A DNA stretch of 64,000 bases, taken from Cytobacillus oceanisediminis 2691. Lineage in GTDB: Bacteria > Bacillota > Bacilli > Bacillales > Cytobacillaceae. The notes under the pieces are model-generated. The model was not told where the DNA came from and made no database searches. It saw nothing but the letters and a program-made list of their open reading frames with translations. Below are positions 36,733 to 45,940 of this stretch, piece after piece. Numbering within the stretch: the stretch's first letter is position 1; each line of letters begins with the position of its first letter. The stretch spans positions 1,587,501 to 1,651,500 of the forward strand of contig NZ_CP015506.1 of NCBI RefSeq assembly GCF_000294775.2. Reading direction: 5' to 3'. A program made the translations under genes and the position numbers.

Positions 36733-38064
36733 TTATGTTTCTTTATGAACAGCAGCTTCCAGAAGAATATCTGCGATATGAACGGCCTTTACGTTTCCGG
36801 ATAAACCTTCACGTTCTATCCCCAGCTTCATCTGCAGAAGACAGCCCGGATTAGAGGTCACAATTACTGCTGCATCTGCCGACTTGGCCTGACTCATTTT
36901 ATGATCAAGTATTTGCATTGACATGTCAGATTCAACAATATTATAAATACCGGCAGAACCGCAGCATCTGTCTGCATCCTTCATTTCCCTGAATTCGATG
37001 CCTTTAATTGAATTCAGAAGAGTGCGCGGGGCTGCTGAGGTTTTCATGACATTGCGCAAATGACAGGAATCCTGATAAGTTAGGATCTGCCCTGGCAGCT
37101 CAAGATTAACTTTTTTGTGGAATTCTAGTTCGTATAGAATTTCGCTGATATCTTTGAGCTTTTGCGAAAACTTTACAGCTCTTTCATGCCATTCCCGGTC
37201 ATCTTTAAGAAGATGGCCGTAGTCAATAAGGAATGCTCCACATCCTCCTGCATTTGTAATGATATAGTCTGCGTCCAGCTTCTCAAAAGCCTCTATGTTC
37301 CGCTTTGCCAAGTTTTTAGCCGCCTGTTTTTCACCGCTATGGCCATGAAGAGCACCGCAGCAGGCTTGATTTTGAGGAATATGGATTTCACATCCTGCAA
37401 GCTGCAGAAGTTTTATTGTCGCATTATTGGTTTCCAGGAACATCGTATCCATTAAGCACCCAGTAAAAAAAGCGGCTTTTTTTATAGGTTTATCTGCTGA
37501 GAGATATGATGGCCTATTTTTCATTTCTTTTAATTTTGGCACTTGAGGCAGTACCTTTTCCATGGCCGTGAGGTTTTTTGGAAGCCAATTCAGCATTCCT
37601 GTTTTTCTGGCGGCCGATTGGAGACCTGAACGCTGATAAAAGCCCAATAGCCCGGCAGCTGCCCTCATTCTGTTCTGGTGGGGGAACAGCCCATTAAAGA
37701 CCAAACTGCGAACCGCTTTGACCGGAAGCGAATGTTTCTTATTCTGATTTATAATATCTCTTGCTTCTTCCAGCAAGTGCCCATATTTTACTCCTGAAGG
37801 ACATACAGGCTCGCATGCCCGGCAGCCCAGGCAAAGATCAAGAGATCTCTCTACGTCTTCATCCGGTTCAATTAATCCGTCAGCAACAGCTTTCATTAAC
37901 GCGATCCTTCCCCTTGGAGAGTGTGTTTCTTTAAAGCCTGACTCGACATAGGTGGGGCAGGAAGGGAGGCAAAAGCCACAGCGCATGCAATTCAGGAGTT
38001 CATCTTCATTCATTCGGTTCTTAAATTCTTCCTGAATGATTATTTGTTCTTTTAATGTTGTCAT
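36733..38064 (-). CDS. glcF: Glycolate oxidase iron-sulfur subunit
   Basis: The 443-residue protein has two 4Fe-4S clusters near the N terminus (CMRCGFCLPSCP and CLGCRACEPVCP) and two CCG domains (ACCGALHGHSG, RCCGSAGIYN). It accepts electrons from GlcD during glycolate oxidation to glyoxylate. It overlaps glcD by four bases and is translated from the same message. It ends near the SASP promoter region. Confidence 0.92.
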   Translation of the reverse strand: MTTLKEQIIIQEEFKNRMNEDELLNCMRCGFCLPSCPTYVESGFKETHSPRGRIALMKAVADGLIEPDEDVERSLDLCLGCRACEPVCPSGVKYGHLLEEARDIINQNKKHSLPVKAVRSLVFNGLFPHQNRMRAAAGLLGFYQRSGLQSAARKTGMLNWLPKNLTAMEKVLPQVPKLKEMKNRPSYLSADKPIKKAAFFTGCLMDTMFLETNNATIKLLQLAGCEIHIPQNQACCGALHGHSGEKQAAKNLAKRNIEAFEKLDADYIITNAGGCGAFLIDYGHLLKDDREWHERAVKFSQKLKDISEILYELEFHKKVNLELPGQILTYQDSCHLRNVMKTSAAPRTLLNSIKGIEFREMKDADRCCGSAGIYNIVESDMSMQILDHKMSQAKSADAAVIVTSNPGCLLQMKLGIEREGLSGNVKAVHIADILLEAAVHKET

Positions 38065-39473
38065 TGGGCAACCACCACTCGTTTTCTGTCATCCTTGGCA
38101 AAAATTTTGCCGGGATTAAGAATGTTATTGGGGTCTAAAGCAGTCTTAACAGCTTTCATTGCATCAATGCCAGCCTGGCCAAGTTTCAGTTCAAGATAGG
38201 GAGCTTTCATGACCCCCACTCCATGTTCGCCTGTTATAGTCCCTCCAAGTTCAATCGCCTTGATAAAAATCTCTTCAAAAGCGTTTTCAACCCGTTTCAT
38301 TTCATCTTTATCCCGGGCATCTGCAGGGCAGGTCGGATGCAGATTTCCATCACCGGCATGGCCAAATGTACAGATGGAAAGTCCGTATTTTTTGGAAATT
38401 TCATTTATTGCTTTTACCATGTTGGCAATTTCAGATCTTGGCACTGTAGCATCTTCAAGAATGGTTGTGGGCTTAAGGCGTGCAAGGGCCGATAATGCGG
38501 CACGCCTTGCAGTCCGCAAGGCTTCTGCTTCCATTTCGGAATTTGCGAGCTGTACAGATACAGCCCCTTGTTTCTTGCAGATTTCAGCCATATTCTGCAT
38601 ATCTTTTTCCACCACCTCAATCGGACCATCCTGTTCAATAAGAAGTACTGCTTGGACATCGGTTGGCAATCCAATTTGGGCAAAATCCTCAACTGCCTTT
38701 AATGTAGGCTGATCTAAAAACTCAAGGGTGGCGGGTATGATTTTGTCAGCGATGATTTTTGAGACTGATTTTGCAGCTTGTTCAAGATCCTGATATAAAG
38801 CAAGCATTGTCTTTTTTGACTCAGGAAGCGGGATTAATTTTAATGTTGCTTCCGTAACGATCCCCAAAGTTCCTTCAGATCCAACCAGCAGTCTGGTAAA
38901 ATCATATCCTGCCACGTCCTTCGCAAGCTTGCCGCCCGTTCTAATAATGTCTCCGCCCGCAAGTACAGCTTCCAGCCCCATTACATAGTCCCTTGTAACT
39001 CCATATTTCAATCCACGCAGTCCGCCGGAATTTTCATTGATGTTTCCTCCGATTGTGCTTATTTTCATCGAACTTGGATCTGGAGGATAAAAAAGCCCTC
39101 TTGCTTCAACCTGGTTAATCATGTCAAGCGTGATGACACCGGGCTGTACTGTAACCGTAAGATTTTCTTCATCGATTTCAATCACTTTATTCATATGCTT
39201 AAACAGGAGTACAATTCCGCCTTCTGTAGGACAGGTGCCTGCACATAAATTGGTGCCCGATCCCCTTGGTACGATTGGAATTCCTGAGCTGCTGCAAATC
39301 TTGAGGATACTTGATACTTCCTGTGTATTTCGCGGACTGATCACTGCGTCGGGCATCGATTGGAAATTTGGAGTAGCGTCATATGAATAGACGAGGCGCC
39401 CTGCTTTTGAGTCATCATAATTTTCTGCGCCGACAACGGCTATTAATTCTTCTTTTATTTGTACGTCAACCAA
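38061..39473 (-). CDS. glcD: Glycolate oxidase FAD-binding subunit
   Basis: The 470-residue FAD_binding_4/FAD-oxidase C protein has the FAD motif RGSGTNLCAGTCP, GGNINENSGGLRGLKYGV, and the C-terminal HAGDGNLHPTC and ITGEHGVG metal/substrate motifs. It should oxidise glycolate (or lactate) to the 2-oxoacid. Start TTG at 39473 follows AAAGGAGAGG. The pair resembles YsfC/YsfD of B. subtilis. A terminator separates it from the regulator gene upstream, so it has its own promoter. Confidence 0.92.
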   Translation of the reverse strand: MVDVQIKEELIAVVGAENYDDSKAGRLVYSYDATPNFQSMPDAVISPRNTQEVSSILKICSSSGIPIVPRGSGTNLCAGTCPTEGGIVLLFKHMNKVIEIDEENLTVTVQPGVITLDMINQVEARGLFYPPDPSSMKISTIGGNINENSGGLRGLKYGVTRDYVMGLEAVLAGGDIIRTGGKLAKDVAGYDFTRLLVGSEGTLGIVTEATLKLIPLPESKKTMLALYQDLEQAAKSVSKIIADKIIPATLEFLDQPTLKAVEDFAQIGLPTDVQAVLLIEQDGPIEVVEKDMQNMAEICKKQGAVSVQLANSEMEAEALRTARRAALSALARLKPTTILEDATVPRSEIANMVKAINEISKKYGLSICTFGHAGDGNLHPTCPADARDKDEMKRVENAFEEIFIKAIELGGTITGEHGVGVMKAPYLELKLGQAGIDAMKAVKTALDPNNILNPGKIFAKDDRKRVVVAQ

Positions 39474-39520
39474 ATGGATCCTCTCCTTTAATGGAAGCTG
39501 TCAATATCTATTTCTTTAAG

Positions 39521-39547
39521 TATAAAAAAAGCAGGGAATGCCCTGCT
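39521..39547 (-). terminator. Terminator after the CdaR-family gene
   Basis: On the minus strand AGCAGGG pairs with CCCTGCT and is followed by TTTTTTT. Confidence 0.8.
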
Positions 39548-39578
39548 ATGGTTAACTATACAAATATTCATGGATATT

Positions 39579-40697
39579 TTAATTGTTTTTTGTACCTTCA
39601 TCTAAAAGTTTTACCGCAATGAATAATTTCATTAAATCATTCAGATTTGATGTGTATAGGCCGGAAAGATCCGATATTTTCTTGAGTCTGTAATGAAGGG
39701 TGTTAATATGTATATGCAATGCTTCAGCAGTATTTTTCAAAGAGTGATTTTGCCTGAAAAGTTCCTGAAGGGTTACCATAAGATCCTGTTCATTCATGAA
39801 TGTCCCAATTGTTCTTTCTACAAAGTCCTTTTTAGTTTCTGGTGAGAGGTCATCAAAAATCATTTCAATGGTCAAGTCCTGGTCAAAAATTATGGTGCCA
39901 CGGTCTTTTGCAATTTTTAAAGCACGTTCTGCCTGCATAAACGATTCGGACAGGCTGAAGGGAGGCAGTGGTTTACCGGTGCCCATACTTACTTCAGCGG
40001 CCAGAAGGTTCTCAAGAAAACGATGAAAGCGAGTGACCTTTTCTCTTATCAGGTTCTCTTTTTGTGCTGAAGAAGCTCCAGCTAAAAGCACTATCCGGTT
40101 ATTGCCCCAGCGGATCAGAATATCATGAGGGCCAGCTTCCCTCCAGGATAATATCCTATTCCAAAGATCCCTATGAAGCAATTGGCTATTTTGCCTGAAT
40201 TCTGCGATAGAAACCTGTCTGTCCACAGCCAGATTAATTTTCAGAAGATGAGCCCGTTCTTTGAATGCGGGATCCCATTCTTTTGCCTGCAGCCAGTCAA
40301 ACATAAAACCTTCCAGTGCACGAGCCTGCCAATCGAGCTGCTCTGCAAAGTAACTTTCACTGATAAATAACTCTGTAAGCTTGCGGATGATTTCTGCGAA
40401 TGGGGAAATTTTATCGGGATTTCCGGTTATGCCAATTACGCCAACTGTTTCTCCTTTAAAAAAGATCGGCAGGTTAATGCCGGCTTTTACACCTTGAAGG
40501 CGAGACTGATCCTCCCTGGTAATAATCAGCTTTTCTTTATTTTTTATGCAAATCAGTGCGCCTTCATGAAAACTGCCTATTCTGCCTGCATCTGTACTTG
40601 CAATGATTACCCCGCAGGTATTGGCAACTATGATATCTTCCTGAAGAAACTGACGCACTTCAGCTATAATTTTTTCAGCCAGGTCAGGCAACAACAT
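39579..40697 (-). CDS. CdaR/GlcR-family transcriptional regulator
   Basis: The 372-residue protein has an N-terminal diacid-recognition domain (about 1-135), a middle GGDEF-like CdaR region, and a C-terminal PucR-type helix-turn-helix (HSLKNTAEALHIHINTLHYRLKKISDLSG). The family senses sugar diacids, glycolate or related acids. It is upstream of glcDF on the same strand, as YsfB is for YsfCD, so it probably controls glycolate oxidation. It is divergent from the potassium transporter gene. Confidence 0.88.
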   Translation of the reverse strand: MLLPDLAEKIIAEVRQFLQEDIIVANTCGVIIASTDAGRIGSFHEGALICIKNKEKLIITREDQSRLQGVKAGINLPIFFKGETVGVIGITGNPDKISPFAEIIRKLTELFISESYFAEQLDWQARALEGFMFDWLQAKEWDPAFKERAHLLKINLAVDRQVSIAEFRQNSQLLHRDLWNRILSWREAGPHDILIRWGNNRIVLLAGASSAQKENLIREKVTRFHRFLENLLAAEVSMGTGKPLPPFSLSESFMQAERALKIAKDRGTIIFDQDLTIEMIFDDLSPETKKDFVERTIGTFMNEQDLMVTLQELFRQNHSLKNTAEALHIHINTLHYRLKKISDLSGLYTSNLNDLMKLFIAVKLLDEGTKNN

Positions 40698-40835
40698 GTT
40701 ATATCTCCCTTTGATTTTTTGACTTTATTATATATAAATAAAAAACTTCCTGCGAATTTTCTAATATCCCTTTTAAAAACCGGGTATATTCATTATGATA
40801 AGGGTTAGAAAAATTTTGAAGGGGACAGGTATGAT

Positions 40836-42200
40836 ATGTGGAAAGACGTAAGAAATTGGCTGGATAAACTGACACCTGCCCAAGTAATATCCGGATATTA
40901 TTTATTGGCAGTATCTGTATCGGTACTTTTATTAAGAATACCGGCTGTACATAAACCAGGAGTGGAGGTTGCATTTATTGATACAGTTTTCACGGCTGTC
41001 AGTGCAGTGAGTGTAACCGGTCTGTCAGTGGTTGATATATCGGAAACATACAGTGTTTTTGGTTATTTTGTCATCATGTTCATCCTTCAGTTTGGCGGGA
41101 TAGGGATCATGGCGCTAGGCACATTCTTTTGGCTCCTGCTGGGCCGTAAGATTGGATTAAGAGGGCGTCGCCTCATCATGGTCGATCATAATCAGTATGC
41201 CTTGTCCGGCCTAGTCAATTTAGTAAAAGAAATCATTAAAATTATATTGGTGATTGAAACGCTTGGTGCGCTCATATTGGGTTTTCATTTTCTTAAATAT
41301 TATCCTGCATGGGATGAAGCATTCCTGCATGCGCTGTTCGCATCTGTCAGTGCTACAACCAACGGGGGCATGGATATAACAGGAGCCTCTCTTAAACCAT
41401 ATGCCGGTGATTATTTCGTGCAGCTGATCAATATTATTCTGATTACTTTAGGAGCTATAGGTTTTCCTGTTCTTATCGAATTAAAGCAATATCTATTTAG
41501 GAATAAATGGGACCAGGAACCATCTTTTCGCTTTTCCTTATTTGCAAAATTGACGACCGTTACATATGCCGCCCTTCTTGTGTTTGGTACCGTTATTTTG
41601 CTCATCATGGAGTTTAATCAATATTTCAAAGGCATGAACTGGCATGAAAGCTTCTTTTATGCATTTTTCCAATCCGCTACCACCCGGAGCGGCGGGTTAT
41701 CAACCATGGATGTTAATGAGTTTACAATGCCTACTCTCATTATAATGAGTATTTTAATGTTCATTGGGGCATCACCAAGTTCTGTCGGCGGGGGCATCAG
41801 GACGACTACATTTGCTGTGAATATCCTCTTTATATATCACTTTGCCAAAGGAAATCGGGATATAAAAATATTTAAAAGAGAAATTCATGAAGATGATATT
41901 CTGAAATCCCTTGCTATCACTTTGCTTGCTATTGGAATGTGTTTTTTCTCTGTTGTTATTCTAAGCATTACAGAAAAGCAGATGGAGCTTATTGAAATTA
42001 TTTTCGAGGTCTGTTCAGCTTTTGGTACCACGGGTCTGTCGTTAGGAATCACACCGGAATTATCAATGATCGGGAAATGTATCATAATGGCCTTAATGTT
42101 TATTGGAAGAATTGGATTAACTTCCTTCTTATTTATTATAGGCGGCAAAGAAAAACAGCCGAATTTTCATTATCCTAAAGAGCGCGTTATTATTGGCTAA
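40836..42200 (+). CDS. Ktr/Trk-type potassium uptake membrane subunit
   Basis: The 454-residue TrkH/KtrB-family protein has four repeated M1-P-M2 units, with filter regions SVTGLSVVD, TNGGMDITG, TTRSGGLSTMD and GTTGLSLGITPE. The overall pattern is closer to KtrD-like than to KtrB of B. subtilis. It needs a cytoplasmic KtrA/KtrC RCK subunit, which is not in the window. The message ends at a strong terminator. Confidence 0.9.
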   Translation: MWKDVRNWLDKLTPAQVISGYYLLAVSVSVLLLRIPAVHKPGVEVAFIDTVFTAVSAVSVTGLSVVDISETYSVFGYFVIMFILQFGGIGIMALGTFFWLLLGRKIGLRGRRLIMVDHNQYALSGLVNLVKEIIKIILVIETLGALILGFHFLKYYPAWDEAFLHALFASVSATTNGGMDITGASLKPYAGDYFVQLINIILITLGAIGFPVLIELKQYLFRNKWDQEPSFRFSLFAKLTTVTYAALLVFGTVILLIMEFNQYFKGMNWHESFFYAFFQSATTRSGGLSTMDVNEFTMPTLIIMSILMFIGASPSSVGGGIRTTTFAVNILFIYHFAKGNRDIKIFKREIHEDDILKSLAITLLAIGMCFFSVVILSITEKQMELIEIIFEVCSAFGTTGLSLGITPELSMIGKCIIMALMFIGRIGLTSFLFIIGGKEKQPNFHYPKERVIIG

Positions 42201-42238
42201 AAAAGCAGACCGGAAGATTATTCCGGACTGCTTTTTTT
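42200..42238 (+). terminator. Terminator after the potassium transporter
   Basis: AAAAGCAG-CCGGAA pairs with TTCCGG-CTGCTTTT, followed by a T run. Confidence 0.85.
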
Positions 42239-42272
42239 CTTGTCCCCATCGCCTTGCGCAAGACTTTTCTTA

Positions 42273-42623
42273 TTAATCCGTACCGCGGCTGACATCTTTA
42301 GTAGGATGCATGAATGGGGAGGCTTGAGGCGGCTTTTTGCTTTCAAGGAGTTCTTTGTTTTCCGATGTATTCCAGCCGATATCATTTGTCGGATGAATCC
42401 AATCCTCACCTGCCATCACTGCAGGATCTGTTTCATCGCTCCAGTTTTCCAGCGGTGAACTGTCAGAAGAATAATAACTGTCCCCAATGGTTACGCCAAA
42501 AGAATTCTTGAAAGGCGACTGAAGTTTCATGCCTGTGTCTTTAAAGCTCGGTGCTTCTATTTGATGTGGAAGTGTCTCATCAATGCCAATGCTCTTGTTA
42601 TCTTTATTCTTTTTATTAGTCAT
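42273..42623 (-). CDS. DUF3905 hydrophilic protein
   Basis: The 116-residue acidic protein contains NSFGVTIGDSYYSSDSSPLENWSDETDPAVMAGEDWIHPTNDIGWNT, the DUF3905 core. The family is known from endospore formers and has no defined function. ATG at 42623 is nine bases after AAGGA; an upstream ATG would touch that site. It converges on the potassium transporter gene. Confidence 0.78.
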   Translation of the reverse strand: MTNKKNKDNKSIGIDETLPHQIEAPSFKDTGMKLQSPFKNSFGVTIGDSYYSSDSSPLENWSDETDPAVMAGEDWIHPTNDIGWNTSENKELLESKKPPQASPFMHPTKDVSRGTD

Positions 42624-42791
42624 ATCGCTCATTCCTTTTTACTCTATTTTTTGCACCGCAGTAAAATTTATGATTGTAAAATAAGGAAGACTCAGATAGG
42701 AATGAAACCATGTTTTTTACTAAAAATAAAGCTGTGTTAAACCTTAAAATGGATTTAGCACTATGAAATATTTTTTCAGGGGGAGATTGGG

Positions 42792-42953
42792 ATGGCCAAA
42801 CGAAAAGCTGAGTATAATGCAGTTGAAAAATACAGCAAGACGCCTAAGAAGAACCTTCAGGAATCAGAGTTTTCAGCAGAATTCAGCCAGGGAGAAAATC
42901 CCATGAAAATGGCTAACCGCAACTCCAAGCATGGGGAAGAGGGAAGAGCCTAG
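42792..42953 (+). CDS. Small basic hydrophilic protein, possibly spore-associated
   Basis: A 53-residue ORF starting MAKRKAEYNAVEKYSKTP and ending HGEEGRA has a GGGGGAGA ribosome site before the ATG. It contains EFSAEFSQ, a pattern reminiscent of YfhD/Ssp-type small spore proteins, but I cannot assign it to a family. Its stop TAG overlaps the GTG of the next small ORF, which supports both being real and coupled. Confidence 0.65.
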   Translation: MAKRKAEYNAVEKYSKTPKKNLQESEFSAEFSQGENPMKMANRNSKHGEEGRA

Positions 42954-43108
42954 TGGATCATAATAAACAACGAAAAAAAGGACGGCAAAATGGCTCGGCC
43001 AATGTTGAATTCGGTATGGAGTTTGGTGATATAAATGCCGGAAAACTTTATGAGCTGCCATTTATGAACCGTGATAAAGATAATAAGAAAGATCGGGATA
43101 AATGCTAA
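42953..43108 (+). CDS. Second small hydrophilic protein coupled to the preceding one
   Basis: A 51-residue ORF starts GTG (overlapping the preceding TAG), reading MDHNKQRKKGRQNGSANVEFGMEFGDINAGKLYELPF and ending DRDKC. It is very basic at the N terminus and highly polar. A GGAAGAG precedes the start, and a strong terminator follows the stop immediately. I do not recognise it; the pattern (tiny, polar, next to a DUF3905 gene) suggests a spore protein. Confidence 0.55.
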   Translation: MDHNKQRKKGRQNGSANVEFGMEFGDINAGKLYELPFMNRDKDNKKDRDKC

Positions 43109-43111
43109 AAA

Positions 43112-43137
43112 AAAACCGGCAGATTTCTGCCGGTTTT
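43112..43137. terminator. Bidirectional terminator
   Basis: AAAACCGGCAGA pairs with TCTGCCGGTTTT around TT. It serves the small ORFs and the converging radical SAM gene. Confidence 0.85.
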
Positions 43138-43138
43138 A

Positions 43139-44887
43139 TCAATCATGTATAGGGCCAGTAAAGATGGAAACTTTTTCTGAGCTTGAGTCGAAATAGGCAA
43201 GCAAAACTGAGTCTCTCTTTTCAATTATTCCATCCTTAATATATTTTTCAATATCAAAAGATAATCTTTCACTTAAGGTATGTTTGTATATTTCTTTTTC
43301 ATTCAGCTGAAGGCTTAAGAAGTCTTCTCCCAGCTGGATTGGATTTTCAAGCAGAGACTGGTAAAGCTTTGATCTCTCGGATTTTTCAAAGCTTGGCTGC
43401 CACCAGGGTTTTCTTGGCTTGTATTTTTGTTTTGAAATATAGTCAAGCTTCATAAGGCCTTCTGCTATCTCCAAATCAGCAATGTTTTTTGACTGCAGGA
43501 ATTCAAAAAGCCGTTTGAAAAGATCCTCAAGCTGATGGCCAATTCTGGACCATCCTTTTTGTTCCCAATAACTGCCGAATTCCTGGAAGAAATCGAATGG
43601 AGTCGGAAATACTTTTGTAACTAAATATTCAACAGTCGCATCCATTCTATGATCATTCCAATATTTCTCTAATACATCTTCAACCTGTTTAATGCGAATG
43701 ATGTCATCAAAGGACAAAACATTATTTCCAAGTATTTCATATGGAGAATGGTCCATATAAATATATTGATGTTCTTCTGCTCTCAAGCGAAGCCCGGTGC
43801 CTCTCAGCATTTTTAAGAAGCCGAGCTGGAGCTCTTCTGGCCGCATTGCAAATACATCGTTGAATGTTCTTTTGAATGAATCATAATCTTCCTCAGGAAG
43901 TCCGGCAATTAAGTCAAGATGCTGGTCAATTTTCCCTCCATCCTTTACCATTGTGACTGTTCGGCAAAGCTTGTTAAAGTTCTGCTTCCTCATGACCAAT
44001 TCATTTGTATAGTCGTTTGTAGATTGCACACCAATTTCAAATCGGAATAATCCTGCTGGAGCTTCCTTGTTTAGAAATTCAATCACTTCAGGTCTCATGA
44101 TGTCGGCAGTGATCTCAAATTGAAAGACAGTACCAGGCAGATGTTCATCAATTAAAAATTGGAACATCTCCAAGGCATAACTGCGGCTTATGTTGAATGT
44201 GCGGTCCACAAATTTAAGGGTTTTTGCGCCATTCCTCATTAAATATCGGATGTCGTCCTTAATTTTTTCCCTGTCAAAGTATCGCACGCCTACTTCAATA
44301 GAGGAAAGGCAAAACTGGCAGCTGAATGGGCATCCCCGGCTGGTTTCTATATAAGTGACCCGTTTAGAAAGGTGGGGAATATCTTCTTCAAAGCGGAATG
44401 GCGAGGGCAGCTCGCGCAAATCCAGCTTATTCCGCTGAGGATTAATACGAACCTGGCCATTTTCCCTGAAAGCAAGACCATGCACATTTTCCATATTCAT
44501 TGTGCCATTCAGCTCTGTAAGCAGCTGTTTGAACGTTTCCTCACCTTCACCGATAACAATGTAATCAAATTCTTTTACATTGTTCATCCAATCCGCAACA
44601 TCATATGTTACTTCAGGTCCTCCGACTGCAATATGAATGGAGGGGTCAATCTTTTTAATCATTTTAATGACCTTAATGGTCTCTTCGATATTCCATATAT
44701 AGCAGCTGAATCCGATCACATCAGGTTTTTTGCGGACCAGATCTGTAACGATATTCATTACCGGATCTTTAATTGTATATTCGGCTAATTCCACATCGAA
44801 ATCAGGCTGAGCATATGCCTTTAGATAGCGGATCGCTATATTTGTATGAATGTATTTGGCATTAAGCGTACTGGCGATAACTTTCAT
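43139..44887 (-). CDS. B12-binding-domain radical SAM protein (DUF4080 type)
   Basis: The 582-residue protein has a Rossmann-like cobalamin-binding domain at 1-130 (IGFSCYIWN, HIAVGGPEVTYD, IGEGEETF), then a radical SAM domain with the cluster motif CPFSCQFC (about 183-190) and the GLPEEDYDSFKRTF block, then a DUF4080 C-terminal region. Relatives are annotated as B12-dependent radical SAM enzymes or methyltransferases without a known substrate. No nearby gene suggests a pathway. Confidence 0.85.
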   Translation of the reverse strand: MKVIASTLNAKYIHTNIAIRYLKAYAQPDFDVELAEYTIKDPVMNIVTDLVRKKPDVIGFSCYIWNIEETIKVIKMIKKIDPSIHIAVGGPEVTYDVADWMNNVKEFDYIVIGEGEETFKQLLTELNGTMNMENVHGLAFRENGQVRINPQRNKLDLRELPSPFRFEEDIPHLSKRVTYIETSRGCPFSCQFCLSSIEVGVRYFDREKIKDDIRYLMRNGAKTLKFVDRTFNISRSYALEMFQFLIDEHLPGTVFQFEITADIMRPEVIEFLNKEAPAGLFRFEIGVQSTNDYTNELVMRKQNFNKLCRTVTMVKDGGKIDQHLDLIAGLPEEDYDSFKRTFNDVFAMRPEELQLGFLKMLRGTGLRLRAEEHQYIYMDHSPYEILGNNVLSFDDIIRIKQVEDVLEKYWNDHRMDATVEYLVTKVFPTPFDFFQEFGSYWEQKGWSRIGHQLEDLFKRLFEFLQSKNIADLEIAEGLMKLDYISKQKYKPRKPWWQPSFEKSERSKLYQSLLENPIQLGEDFLSLQLNEKEIYKHTLSERLSFDIEKYIKDGIIEKRDSVLLAYFDSSSEKVSIFTGPIHD

Positions 44888-44968
44888 TTATTTTTGAACT
44901 CCCTTTTTAGCTACTTAAACATCATATAATTGTATCATATTTTTTAATGAAAAAAAGGAAGTAAAACA

Positions 44969-44999
44969 TTGACATATAATAAGGAAAATAAATTATACT
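44969..44999 (+). promoter_or_regulatory. Candidate SigA-type promoter of lutABC
   Basis: TTGACA (44969-44974) and TATACT (44994-44999) are 19 bases apart in a very AT-rich region, about 95 bases upstream of lutA. The spacing is long, so the exact -10 is uncertain. Confidence 0.45.
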
Positions 45000-45092
45000 A
45001 ATTATTATAATATTTATAAAAATTCAACAATTTGTATTATAACTATAGTAAGATAGTAGAAAAATATAATATCTAGCTGGGAGAGGGAATGA

Positions 45093-45809
45093 ATGAAGGT
45101 AAGTCTTTTTGCAACATGTCTGGTAGATATGTTTCAGGGAAATGCAGGCAAGGCAGCTGTTGAACTGCTAGAACGCCTGGGATGTGAAATAGATTTTCCG
45201 GATGCACAGGTCTGCTGCGGCCAGCCTGCCTACAACAGCGGCTATGTGAAGGAATCAAAGGAAGCTATGAAAAGGATGATCACAGCATTTGAACATGCAG
45301 AATATGTTGTTTCCCCTTCTGGATCTTGCGCTTATATGTTTCAGGAGTATCCTCATGTTTTTAAAGGTGACTCTGTGTGGGAACCCAGAGCAAAAAAGCT
45401 TGCCGAAAAAACATACGAACTTACTCAATTTATTGTTGAAGTTCTAAACGTTGACGATGTAGGTGCAAAATTAAAAGGAAAGGCCACCTTTCATACATCC
45501 TGCCATATGACCAGGCTTCTTGGAGTGAGAGAAGCACCTATGAGATTATTAAAAAATGTGAAGGGTCTGGAATTCGAAGAGCTTCCCGGCAAGGAGCAAT
45601 GCTGCGGTTTTGGCGGTACTTTCTCTGTGAAAATGGCTCAAATATCTGAACAAATGGTAGATGAGAAGGTTGGACATATAGAGGAGACAGAAGCAGAAAT
45701 TCTCATTGGAGCTGACGCGGGGTGCCTGATGAATATTGGAGGCAGGATCGGTAGGCAGGGAAAGCCAATAAGGGTTATGCATATTGCTGAAGTGTTAAAT
45801 TGCCGCTAA
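45093..45809 (+). CDS. lutA: Lactate utilization protein LutA
   Basis: The 238-residue protein has two CCG (DUF224) cysteine-rich domains: [12 protein letters not shown] (about 40) and [12 protein letters not shown] (about 168), with HTSCHMTR between them. With LutB and LutC it oxidises L-lactate to pyruvate. The start follows GAGAGGGA. LutB and LutC follow after a 131-base gap that contains an intergenic repeat. The permease LutP and regulator LutR are not in the window. Confidence 0.93.
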   Translation: MKVSLFATCLVDMFQGNAGKAAVELLERLGCEIDFPDAQVCCGQPAYNSGYVKESKEAMKRMITAFEHAEYVVSPSGSCAYMFQEYPHVFKGDSVWEPRAKKLAEKTYELTQFIVEVLNVDDVGAKLKGKATFHTSCHMTRLLGVREAPMRLLKNVKGLEFEELPGKEQCCGFGGTFSVKMAQISEQMVDEKVGHIEETEAEILIGADAGCLMNIGGRIGRQGKPIRVMHIAEVLNCR

Positions 45810-45867
45810 GCAATTAATGGACATGCTTTCTTAAAAAGCAGGATAGACAGATTTGAACGTTGATCAT

Positions 45868-45930
45868 TGTCTAGCATAAGCAGCCTGGCGCCTCGTGTGA
45901 CACTGGCGGGTAAGGCGCTTGCGCTTAAGG
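45868..45930. repeat. Intergenic repeat copy between lutA and lutB
   Basis: The stretch begins TTGTCTAGC, has GGCGCC then GGCGGGTAAGGCGC, and ends GCTTGCGCTTAAGG. GCGCCT can pair with AGGCGC. It is of the same type as 11041-11103. Its 3' edge runs into the AAGGGGG ribosome site of lutB. Confidence 0.55.
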
Positions 45931-45940
45931 GGGAATAGAA

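Noticed and set aside
42720..42791. Possible SigG promoter before the small basic ORFs
   Set aside because: No convincing -35/-10 pair for SigG or SigF could be placed by eye.
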